In this document: positions 29,433-39,199 of the stretch, in pieces
How the letters are laid out: the number at the start of each line of letters is the position of its first letter
How positions within the stretch are numbered: position 1 is the stretch's first letter
Notes under the pieces: generated by a model
Seen by the model: the letters and a program-made list of their open reading frames with translations, nothing else
Told to the model about the DNA's origin: nothing
The model's database searches: none
Assembly (NCBI GenBank): GCA_001584585.1
Contig: LSYV01000036.1
Coordinates: 230,370 to 294,369, forward strand
Reading direction: 5' to 3'
DNA from: Gonium pectorale
Lineage: Eukaryota; Chlorophyta; Chlorophyceae; Chlamydomonadales; Volvocaceae
Length of the DNA: 64,000 bases
Position numbers and translations under genes: made by a program

Positions 29433-32400
29433 ATGGCCACTCAGGTGGGTACATACCATGGCCCCTACCATGGCCCCTTCAATGGCCCATACCTCATACA
29501 GCTTTGCCTCAGTTCGAAGGCACGGGGCTACGCTCCGTCGGGTGCGCAGCCTGGCACAAGCCTGAATTAGTCATGTAGGTGTGCGCCAACCTCCACGCGC
29601 CGCTTGAAGGGCTACTAACGCTTCCGGTTCCCCGGTAATGTAGGTGGAGGACATCAAATGGATTCCAGGCACGGACTTCATTGTAGATGGCTTTGCATTC
29701 CAGAGCCCCAAGTGCCGCCACTACTTCCTGACGCACTTCCATTCGGACCACACTGTGGGCCTCAGCAGGTGCGGAGGGGTATTGCTAGCCTGGGAACCTG
29801 GGGTGATTCGGGGACTCAAGGCGTCCCTATGGGCGCGCCTAGTGCTGTTTTGTGGTATTTTGTGTAGGCCTCTTGCCCCTCTGTGTTTCATGTCCGCGCG
29901 GACGGTGGTTTAGGTTTCCAACTGACACTTTAGCGTGACACACTCGTGCAGACGTGAGGCTGCCCCAAACTGCAAAAGAACTGGGGCGTACGAGGGCGCC
30001 ACACCCCTCCCTAAGCCGTCCTGCAGCCATGCATGAGGACGACACACCCATGGTCCCGTGGACTTTCGTTCGCTTGAGCGGCTGCTTGATTCTGAAGCTA
30101 GCCTCTGTGAGCGATGCTCCGCACCGCACCCGTGCGCATGGCAGTGAGTTGGTACGATGAATTTCGATGGGCGCCGCTGCAATGGCGAAGGAAGTGAGCC
30201 GCCGCGCTCCTATGGGCCGGTCGGCCCTTGCAGGAGCTTCAGGGGCGGCATCATCTACTGCTCACCCGTCACTGCCCGGCTGCTAATCCACGACATGGGA
30301 ATGCGGCCGCAGGTGGGGTTGGAAGCACGCGCGTTTCGGCTGCCGGGTGCCGCGCAGTCACTGCGGGCGCGCACTTCTTCATTTTCATGGGCGAAGCGGC
30401 AGGCACATCGCAATGGGCATCGCGACTGTACCAATAGATAGGTGCTACGGGCACGAACACAGGCAATGCGTCGCGTCACTCCCGCGTAATGTGCCCGGCT
30501 TCATGCCGCTCAGGTGGTGAGGCCGCTGGAGGTGGGCGTGCCCGTCATCATCGAGAGCGTGCGCGTTACGCCCCTGGACGCCAACCACTGCCCCGGCGCC
30601 GTCATGTTCCTGTTTGAGGTGCCCACCGACGGCAGTGACAGCAGTGGCGTCGGTGAGGTCAGCGGCAGGAGCCCAGCGCCAGCTCCGGGGCTACCACCGC
30701 CCAGCAAAGGAACCGCCGAAGGCGTCAGCGGGAGCGGCAGCAGCCAAGTGAGAGGGGCCAGGCACAACATACTTCACACGGGTGACTGCAGGTGCGTCGT
30801 AGGGGTTGAGAAGCTGCCAGGGCTGCTTGGGTAGGGTCCACACGGTGGAATGACGGGCCCCTCGGGACGGTCTAAACCACACACTTGCCAGACTGCTCGG
30901 CTGTTCGACTGTTTGCCTCGCCTCGCTCGCCTTCCTCGCCTAGGCTGTTTGCCTTGTCTGTTTGCTTGCAGCATGTTCACAAGCACGCACGCATATTCGC
31001 ACGACGTAACACACTTTACCAGTCTCAATCTTGATAGTTATGACCCTAAACAAGAGACTTGCGGACTACTAGGGGACTAAGTACAATGAAGATTGATTAG
31101 GATCTCAGCACCGATGCACCGAGCGTGGGTGCACCGATGCAACCGGCCCCGGCCACCGGCGATGTCCCATGCAGTCACAGGGCAGGACTTATACAGATGG
31201 CGCTGAGATGTTTCCCCCACACCTCCATCACACTCTTGTTCCGGCCCCCGCGTCACCTCCCGGGCGGCATGGGCCCTGATTCTTAAGCTGGAACAGTCAC
31301 GGCTGGCCCATCTCCGTGGCCTCCTTACCCCCGGGCGGTCACCCGCTGGCGGCCGTCTCTGCAGGTGGCAGCCGTGGATGCGGCAGCAGCTGGGGCTGGC
31401 GGGTGTGCGAGTGGACACATTGTTCCTGGACACCACCTACGCGGCGCCCAAGCACACCCACCCGCCGCAGCAGGAGGCCATCAACATGATGGTGCAGGTG
31501 CGACGGCGGGCCCTGACGCATGTGACACAGGAAGCGGGCGTGGTATCGGCATCGCCGGGCCCATGTGACACGGGCATGCGGGCAGCGCGGCGAGCGCTGC
31601 GGGCGAACGGTGAAGATACCGGCGGCGTGCGGGTCCTTTGGGTCCGTTGACGCATGTCGGGGATGGATGCAGCGGGGCGAGGAGCGCGGGCGCTTGGTGG
31701 TCCTGCGCCAAGCATGGGACGGCCTTTTGCGGTGGGGAAGCGTGTGGCGTACTCTCCTTAGCTTGGTACGGCCTTAGCGCGCTACAAATTCTCCGGTACT
31801 TGGAACCCAGCTACGCCGGTGATATACATGTAATGTGCTGCGCACCGATACGTTGTGACTACCGTGATTATCATTCATCACTACCCTCGGCCTTGTTGGA
31901 CGGCATTCCAGGCGATGCGAGACGCACTGGCGGAGGAGCCGCGGACGCTGTTCTTGCTGGCGGCGTACCACATCGGCAAGGAGCGCTGCTTCCTGGGGGC
32001 GGCGCAGCAGCTGGGGGCCAAGGTGCGTTGCGCTGCTGCTGGGCCAGGTTGGGCGGGCGGCCCACAAGACAACGGGGTGCTTGCGCTCGTCGTGCAGTCC
32101 CGTACCGTTCCGGGCCTCGTGCTTTGGGAGGTAAAAATGCGGGCGGGTGTCGATGTTGATGCCGGTCATGGTGGTGTGAGGGTGACGGTGAGAATCCGGT
32201 TGAATCCATCGGTCCCGAAGCCCATTCATGTTCACCCACCAACAGGGACCTGTCCTCATCGCGCAGTTAAACAGCTGTTGGCCGATCTCCGCTGAGAGAG
32301 CTGTGCTTGCGCTGGTCTCGTGGCGTTGCTTCGGTACCCCGTGTCGCGGAGGTCGTGCGCTGTATGCTGACGCCTCTGAGCCCGCCGCACGCAGGTGTGG

Positions 32401-33718
32401 TGCAGCGACGCCAAGCGCTCGGTGCTCCGGCTGCTGGACCTGCCGCCCGAGCTGATGGCGCTGCTTGTGACCGACCCACGGGACGCTGCGATCCACGTCA
32501 CGGGCTGGGGGCTGCAGCCCGACGACATCCAGGTGCGGAGGGAGCAGGTGTTGCCTGGCCTTGGGCTGATAGCTCTTAAGACCGTGAGGCTGTGTGGGGA
32601 GGAGCACCTGCGCAGGCTTGTTGCGCTGGAAGAGGGATGGTTACGGGCTTACGGCTCCTTGCATGGATAGTGTTGCAGGCAGAGCTCGCATACGATTAGC
32701 ACGCCATTGTCGTGTCCTACGATATGTAGTCGCTGGCATGAGTGCCTGACACGCCCAACCCTGTAGGCCTACATGGCCAAGTTCCCGGGTGTCTGGCAGC
32801 GGGCGATGGGTATCCGACCAACAGGCAAGTTCCGTGTGGGGCGTGCGTGGCTGAACCCTCAAGCCAACAGCCCGCCCGTCCGTCACTGGCGGAGCGGTGT
32901 CCTCTGGGACGGCGGCGCTGGCCGCTGTCACTGTGTGTGCTTGCTCCTGCATCAGGCCCTCGCTCCTGGCATGACGAGGCCGCCTCTCGCACCGCCCTCA
33001 TGATGCGGGGAGTCGTCACGGAGCCATGCGCCATTGACACATCCAGAAGGTCAAAGGTCACGCACCATCAGCCGAATCGCCCCGCAGGATGGACCTACCG
33101 GCGCAGCGGCGGCCTGTCTGTACGGCGGCAGGGCGACGTGTCCGTCCTCGGTGTGCCGTACAGCGAGCACAGCAGCTGGGGTGAGCAACACGGGCTCGGG
33201 GTACGGGGTTGGGTGCGGGGGTCGCCGTGCTGCGGCTGTGTGGGGGCAGGCGTGCATTGCAGGCATGGGGCGTGGACAGTGTGCTGGATGGCATCTCCCC
33301 TCATTTAGGGCCCATGCGAATTGGTGCTTCTTTGATGGTCATGGAGTGGTCGCTGATTACGTCGAGTCGGCAAGCGCCCAGACGCTCGCTCGCGCCGCCT
33401 CCCGTCAGCCTCGTCTCGAATGGCTTCTCCGTACCACAGCGCGCGTCCGCTGACTGCACCCCATGCCGCCTGCATTGTGGCCCCGACCTGTGGGTCGCAG
33501 CCGACCTCTGCGACGCGGTGGCGCAGCTGCGGCCGCGGCGGCTGGTGCCCACGGTGAACGCGGCCACCCCTGCCAAGCGGCGGGCGCTGGTGGACCTGTT
33601 CGCGCACCTCATGGACCTCAGTGCAGACCGCTCCAGGTGGGAGGCGGAGTTGGTTGGGCAGCGCCGTAAACTGAGGGAGGTCAGCTGTGAGCTGCTCAGT
33701 TCAGAGCTGCGACGGTAG
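29433..33718 (+). CDS. SNM1: SNM1/Pso2 DNA crosslink repair nuclease (metallo-beta-lactamase/beta-CASP)
   Basis: Exons 29433-29444, 29644-29768, 30234-30312, 30514-30791, 31365-31497, 31912-32022, 32395-32532, 32767-32824, 33088-33180, 33501-33718 give 414 residues. Metallo-beta-lactamase motifs: H35-F-H37-S-D39-H40 in LTHFHSDH, LDANHCPGA with H97, and LHTGDC with D163. Beta-CASP motifs: FLDTTY, AAYHIGKE and VPYSEHSSW. The family joint RPTGWTY is formed across exons 8-9. This class of 5'-3' exonuclease processes interstrand crosslinks in the nucleus. A low-complexity loop of about 40 residues (113-152) sits before the D163 motif. There is no N-terminal UBZ finger, so this is a minimal catalytic form. 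Exon 1 encodes only MATQ and is inferred from its fitting phase, donor and good start context. Intron 8 uses a GC donor. Confidence 0.9.
32825..33087 (+). other. GC-AG intron 8 of SNM1
   Basis: The exon ends CCAACAG and the intron begins GCAAGT, the standard GC-type donor consensus; it ends CCCCGCAG. Joining here gives G+GA and restores the RPTGWTY motif that is nearly invariant in SNM1 proteins. No GT donor nearby gives the correct phase. Confidence 0.85.
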
Positions 33719-34162
33719 TGTGGTGGTGAAGGGAGCAGGCAATTTGAGGGCGGCTTGTGCACAGACTGTGACGAAACCCGTCCTCTCAATAGGCAGAGGA
33801 CCATTGTTTGCCCTTCCGAGCCCGAACTGCTGACCGCACCGATGGTCCGCTGGGTAGAGCACAATTGCAGCACGTCTGAATTGCATGCAAGCGGTGTCAG
33901 TGTCGACTTCAGATGCTGCGCGCGCGGACCTGCCCACCTCGCCGGCAATCCCCTTGTCTCGCCGCATGTTCACGCTCCCCCAGCTCCTCCATATCCACAC
34001 ACGCTTTCCCGCAAACTCCCCAGACTGGACGTGTACCTGCTGCGGGGAGGCGGGATCAGCCGACCAGCGGCTTTAAGACCGCGGGCGGCCGACGCCTGCA
34101 AGACGCCATGCGCGGGTGGCCCTGCCCTGCTCGGCGGCTTCCAGCGGGGCCCTGGCGCGACG

Positions 34163-34963
34163 ATGGTGACGGCGTGGGAGGTAGTGGACCTCAGTGGGCC
34201 GGACGCAGGTGAAGAGCTGCAGGAGGCGGAGGACCCTTGGGAGCTGAACCCGCACCCAAAGCCGGACCCGGACCCGGAGGTGGCGGGGAAGGCGGAGGAG
34301 CCACGGCAGCAGCGGTTGCTGGGCCATGCGCCCGAGCAGGGGCGTGAGCGGCAGTGGGGCTGCGGCCAGGGTGGCGAGACGGCCTCCCCCGCTCCGACTG
34401 CGCCGGCGCCACCTTCCTCCTGCCCACGTCAGCACACCGAGCCCTCCACGACGTCGGGACCGGTCTCGGCGGCGGCTGGCAGCAAGCGCGCGCAGTTGGA
34501 GTGCGATGCTGATGGCGGCAGCGGCGGCGGATGCGGGAGGGCTGCCAAGCGGCTTGCAACCCGTCCACCGCTTTTGGAGGAGCAGGCAGAAGTGGAGGCG
34601 AGCACCGTCTCTACGGGCGGTGTGTGTGGGACTGCGGCCAGCGGAGGCTGTGGGGGCGCGGTCGAGTTCGTCGTGGACCTCACTGGAGAAGACGACGACA
34701 GCGATAACGGCGGGACGGCGGTTAGCATTGGCCAGGGGCTCGGGTCGGGCCCGTTGGGGGTTGCGGGGCCGGAGGCGGTCCGGGGCGCACGCGGACGCCC
34801 AGGCGCGGCGAGCCGGGTACGGGGACGGGCGCTGGGAGCACCGACGCAGCAGCGCCAGGGGTCGGGCGTGCCGGCGGCTCGGGCGGCCCTAGCGCACCTG
34901 CAGAGCAGCATCCGGAGCTTCTTCGCGCCGGCCCGCAGGGCCCTCGCGGCGGCTCTCGGATGA
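34163..34963 (+). CDS. Unknown protein with SUMO-interacting motifs and a C-terminal PIP box
   Basis: A single open frame of 266 residues from the Met at 34163; the frame stays open upstream to 33755. It is mostly low-complexity Gly/Ala/Pro/Glu sequence and matches no family I know. Three short motifs stand out. WEVVDLSGPD at residues 5-14 and EFVVDLTGEDDDSD at 168-181 fit SUMO-interacting motifs (hydrophobic core followed by acids). QSSIRSFF at 247-254 is a textbook PCNA-interacting box, 12 residues from the C-terminus. Combined SIM and PIP motifs are known in readers of SUMO-modified PCNA such as yeast Srs2 and human PARI. It begins 444 bases after the SNM1 stop on the same strand with no TGTAA between, so it could be a separate gene, a downstream cistron, or an alternative 3' exon of SNM1. 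The start is uncertain. Confidence 0.5.
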   Translation: MVTAWEVVDLSGPDAGEELQEAEDPWELNPHPKPDPDPEVAGKAEEPRQQRLLGHAPEQGRERQWGCGQGGETASPAPTAPAPPSSCPRQHTEPSTTSGPVSAAAGSKRAQLECDADGGSGGGCGRAAKRLATRPPLLEEQAEVEASTVSTGGVCGTAASGGCGGAVEFVVDLTGEDDDSDNGGTAVSIGQGLGSGPLGVAGPEAVRGARGRPGAASRVRGRALGAPTQQRQGSGVPAARAALAHLQSSIRSFFAPARRALAAALG

Positions 34964-36046
34964 GCTGGGCGTGCAGGGTTGATGCGCCTCGAGGATACTG
35001 TACACGCTCGGATTGCCTACCTTGGCAGTTTGCACCTTTGCTCGCTTGCTAGCCTGGCTGACATGCATTAGTGGCGAGAGTTCAGAGGGGCTTTGTCGCT
35101 CCTTGCGCGCGAAGTACGCACGGCATCGCGCATGGGCGCGGCAGAGGCAGGAGGAGTTCTGTGGATATGGTAATCAAGCCACCTGATAGATTATAGTGTC
35201 AATTGCGCATGCCGACTGCTGACGTACAGATTGTATGTACGGTAAGGGTACATGACGTAGGAGCCCAGCATGGACCCGTATTCTGGCCTGGACGTGCCGG
35301 TGGGAGTCAGAGCGGCCTTGCGCCCACGTGCTTCGTACTGGCCATGCGCGTTTTCAAGCCACGAGCAGCACCATGGCGTCGCTCGTTTGTGCAGGGGCCG
35401 CAACACGCGTGCCGCTAGGCAGCGATTCGCGGAGGCGCCGTACGCAATAATACTCACTGGTTCCTGTCATGGGCGGAGGACCCACGTCAGAAGCGGTTGC
35501 CAGTGATGACCTGAGTGAAGGGAGGATGACCAGGTGTTTTGGAAATGCGCCTAGGCACGGCCTCCAGGTTTGGCCGTGACCAGCCACGATAACCGGCAGC
35601 TGCGCAGCCCTCTGATGCGCTGAGCCCTTCACGTTTCCCGGCTCCCACCCCTTCGTGTCTTGTGTCTCCCTCTCGTAAGGAAATGCATTTAAAATGAAAC
35701 ATCGATTGGCAGCTCGGTCACGTTCCATCACACATCCTGTGCAGATGCTGGCCTTTCCACGTTCCCAGGCCGTGTATCCTTGGCGAGGCAACACCCTAAG
35801 CCTCGCGTAATCTCGCGTCGAACAGACGGGACCACGGGACCCGCCGCCACAGCAGGCTCGTGCATCCTTTCCTCTTGGTTGCGCCTGTTCATCATAATTG
35901 CGCGCGTCTGTTTCAACACTCATTGTAGCGCATCATGAGATGCACGCGCCAGTTGCGGCGAGGAAGGGGGACTGTGCGAGGGGAGGGGAGGCGAGCGGGG
36001 GCCGCATGGGTCTCGGGGGCGATCACTTCTGCACCGTGAAGAGCGT

Positions 36047-36120
36047 GAAGACGCTAAGAAACCGTTCTTCACGCCCCGGTTTCTTAGCGTCTTCAGAAAC
36101 CTAAGACGCTAAGAAACCGG
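36047..36120. repeat. Perfect 18-bp inverted repeat plus third direct copy
   Basis: GAAGACGCTAAGAAACCG at 36047-36064 is followed 12 bases later by its exact reverse complement at 36077-36094. A third copy in direct orientation (AAGACGCTAAGAAACCGG) lies at 36103-36120. The arrangement suits the end of a small foldback or MITE-type element; no coding capacity is present. Confidence 0.85.
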
Positions 36121-36457
36121 ACCCAACTATCCCGGTAGAGCAGTGTCTGCTAAGAAAAACAGGCAGCATCGTGAGCAGTATCACACCCCGCCTGTTGGCG
36201 CATCTGCTCCCGTGTCACCTTGTACAGCGGACACGTGTGCACAGCGGACACGTCTTCCAACCCTTGTGCTGCAAGACCCAACAGTGAAGGTTCCTTGGGG
36301 CGTGCCCAGCCTTGCGAGACGCCGCGTGCTGCCTTCGTGCACATGGAAATACGCAGCATGCGCCCACCCCGAGCGCCAATTGATTGATAGATTAGGTTAA
36401 GCTGGTCGTGAAGGGGCAAGGGGAAAGGATCCAAAGGATCCAGCTGCTTCAAAAATC

Positions 36458-36537
36458 CACGTCTCCCGAAAATTCACGTCTCTCAGTAATTTGCTCACAT
36501 TTTTAACATAGCACAAGTTCAGAGATTATTCACGTCT
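36458..36537 (+). promoter_or_regulatory. Three CACGTCT boxes upstream of the UIM protein gene
   Basis: CACGTCT occurs at 36458-36464, 36475-36481 and 36531-36537 in the same orientation, within an AT-richer stretch 70-150 bases before the predicted start codon at 36609. Two copies share the longer TTCACGTCT. The ACGT core is typical of plant and algal bZIP/bHLH sites, but function here is inference only. Confidence 0.35.
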
Positions 36538-36608
36538 AAGTTCCCCATATTGCCTGAGCTGCGCCTGGACAATCGTAGAGACTAGCGTACGCCAGCCTCT
36601 GTTTCAGT

Positions 36609-38835
36609 ATGAGCAAGCTGAAGCTTGGTAGCCGAAGCACACGAGCAGCACAGGCAAGTCCTCGTAGACCCGGCGCGGCACGAGGGCCACTATAACGGGC
36701 CGCGCCATCGTGCAGGGACTCAACGAGAAAGAGCAGATAGACCTGGCCATAGCGCTAAGCCTAAAGGAACCACACCCGTTGTGCGAGCAGCAGCTTTCGA
36801 TGGAGCCTGCCCACGCGGCAGCCCCCACCGCGATGGCCGTCTTGGCTGCAGCCGCGGTGCCTGACGCCCCGGCAGCAGACCGGGCGCCGGAGTACGTGCC
36901 CCTTGACCCAGGGCCGGGCCCCATGGGGCATAACGGGACCAGCGTCGCTGCAGCGGGAGATACCGGTGAAGGGGGAGATACTGGAGCCGAGCCGGCGGAG
37001 CCGCCCAAAAGGCGAGCAGCAGCGAACCGGAAGCGATTCACAAAGGAGGTACGTGTGAGGCCTGGCTGTGGCTAAATCCTGCATGGCAGGTGCTGTTGTA
37101 TGCTAATAGGAGGTTAGTCCCCTGCTGCCCCTCCATGCACGCTCGCCAGGAGAGCGATAGCGAAGACTATGACCAGGGCGCTGATGACTACGAGCCGGAG
37201 CCCAGCAGCAGCGCCTCCGACGACGACAGCGACTTCGACGATGACGAGAGCGAGGATGAGCGCCCGCAGAAGAAGCGCAAGGGGCAGGTATGCATAGAAA
37301 GCGTAACTCCAGCCTTATAAAGTATGGCACATGGACCTGTTGCCTGTATGGGCACCCACATATGCCTCTGTTAATGGAGGGGAGGCAGGCGGGGCGGGTG
37401 GAGCCACTGTAGCACAGCGAGGATGTACACGGGACGGGAAGCAGTGCCGTGATAGTATACGGATGCCGGAGAGGGATGCAGCGTCGGGACGGGATGCCGG
37501 TCCGACGGGGTGCCGGCGCTTCGGTTTGTCGCCACTACGCTATATATCATGCCGGAAAGCCAGCCGCTGGGGTTACCTAAAGCCGAAGTGCCAGAGCGAC
37601 GCCATGTGTGATGTTGCTGTCAAGCTAGTTTGGGTGTTTGACTACATGCCTGACGCAATCGTGACCCAAATGAATCAGGCTGCTGTCAAGAAGCCCGCTG
37701 CGAAAGCGGCGCCTGGCGGCAAGAAGGGGGGAACCGCGGGCAAGGCAGTGGCGTCCAGCGCAGCGGCCAAGGGGCTAGTCGCAGCAAAGAAGGGTCAAGC
37801 TAAAGCGCCGGCCGCGGGCGCGGCGCGCGGGAGCAAAGCCGCTGCAAATGGCACAGCAGTCGCTGCCGCGCCCGCGCCGGCGCGCACCCTGCCCCCTGCG
37901 CAAGCGCCGCGCCAGGTGGCCACCGCCATGCTTGCAAGCACGGCTACGGATGATCAGGAGGAGCAGGAGAAGGCTGCGGGGAGCCCCTCTGGCAACCACG
38001 ATGAAGGGCCAGCGCACGCCGACGGCGACGTCGGAGAGCAGCCTGATGGGCCCTCGGTAAGCGCAAAGCTGCCGCGGCCAGCCGTCCCGGCGGCCAAGGC
38101 GCCAGCAAAAGCGCCAGCCGTGGCCAAAGCTGCCACAGCTCGCCCGCCCAAGGTGCCACCGCGGGTCGGCTCGTCGACGCCTGCCGCCGTATCGGGGCTT
38201 ACAGACAAGGTACGTGTTGACCCGAAGGCAGACCTAACCCAGTGGCCTGCGCAGGGAAACGGCACGGTTTCTTTACCGGTAAACTCTCACTTATCACAGC
38301 GTGGCAGAGAGCAGGGCAGCACAGTCTTCGCATGGTCGTAGTCGACTGATTTGTGACCCGCTGTAAAACCAGTCAGGAAAGGGCACACACATGCGCATGA
38401 GAACCTGCGGCTGGATTCGGTTCATTTGCCAAACGACTCTAATGGTTTTGCTGCCTGACCAGGCGCCGTCCACGTCTGCGGTCACCGCTCCCGCGTGCAA
38501 GCCCCTTGGCCTTGTGAACCGTCCCAGCATCGGCTCGGGCCTGGCGTCGGCGCCCTTCAAGTCGCCGCTGGTCTCCTCAGGTGCGCCACTGGGTCGTCAC
38601 CTGGCCCTTCCAGATTTGCGGTCACAGCATGTGCAATGATCGCCGGGGCTTCACGTTTGCTACTGCAGGAGGCGCTGCCGGCGGCTCCGGTGCCAAGCCC
38701 AGCGTTGGCTCCGGGATTAAGACCGCGATCGGTGGCTCTGGCATCAAGACCGCGATTGGTGGCTCTGGCATCAAGCTCCCGGCATCTGGCACAGTTCCCT
38801 ATCGAGTCTCCGGTCTTCGCCGCCCCAAGAAGTAA
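36609..38835 (+). CDS. UIM-containing acidic/basic nuclear protein, possibly RAD51AP1-like
   Basis: Exons 36609-36653, 36716-37048, 37150-37287, 37679-38209, 38463-38580 and 38669-38835 give 443 residues in consistent phase. Residues 19-33 (EKEQIDLAIALSLKE) fit the ubiquitin-interacting motif, with the Ala-x-x-x-Ser core at A26 and S30. Exon 3 is an acidic Ser/Asp stretch (DDDSDFDDDESEDE) ending in a basic PQKKRKGQ, a likely nuclear signal. Exon 4 is Lys/Ala/Pro-rich, like a histone H1 tail. The C-terminus repeats GSGIK(T/L) three times and ends RRPKK. Human RAD51AP1 shows a similar order (LALSVKE-type helix, DSDF acidic block, basic C-terminus), but there is no strong alignment, so the link is a hint only. 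Intron 1 is a 62-base GC-AG intron. Confidence 0.6.
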
Positions 38836-39199
38836 CGGGAGTTCGGGGCCACCGCAATTCGTATACATCTGACTGAATGCTGCTGTAATCACAAACGACT
38901 TATGCATTACTGGGAGGCGTGCGATGGGTTACATGTTTGTAGTAGCAAGCTTAGGCATAAGCCCCTGCTGGCCCACAAAGGTGCGGGACTTGCGGGGCAC
39001 AAGGTTCCACGAAAGAAAATGAAGCAGCACGATGAGCGTACTTTTTACGTGCCTGAAAAGGTACCATATGCAGCGGAATGCTACTGGCAGGGTGTGGTGC
39101 GCGTGTGTGCGTGTCGTTCGTACGGCGCTTCCAGAAGGGCTTGCGACGGTCGCTGTGCTAATGTTCTCGTGTATCGCTAGCTGATAAATCGTGTTCACT
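38836..39199. other. Short spacer: UIM gene 3' UTR and SGT1 promoter
   Basis: A 364-base same-strand spacer with no coding potential beyond short frames. The first part holds the TGTAA signal at 38884; the rest must carry the SGT1 promoter and 5' UTR. No motif can be named. Confidence 0.5.
38884..38888 (+). terminator. TGTAA poly(A) signal for the UIM protein gene
   Basis: TGTAA lies 49 bases after the TAA stop at 38833-38835. It marks the likely transcript end and separates this gene from SGT1. Confidence 0.55.

Larger units (their letters stand above)
34964..36608. other. Intergenic region with hairpin repeats, no gene seen
   Basis: About 1.6 kb with only short unrelated frames on either strand. 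It contains a strong inverted repeat with an extra direct copy at 36047-36120, and AT-richer DNA from about 36430 to 36560 that is the likely promoter of the UIM protein gene. Confidence 0.6.

Noticed and set aside
33301..33948. Minus-strand frame of about 215 codons across the SNM1 3' end
   Set aside because: It overlaps the conserved last SNM1 exon (RPRRLVPTVN) and has no recognisable motif.
33755..34162. N-terminal extension of the SIM/PIP open frame up to 33755
   Set aside because: The frame is open but the sequence has no motif-like content and resembles spacer. The Met at 34163 directly precedes the first SIM-type motif, so the shorter form is preferred, without proof.
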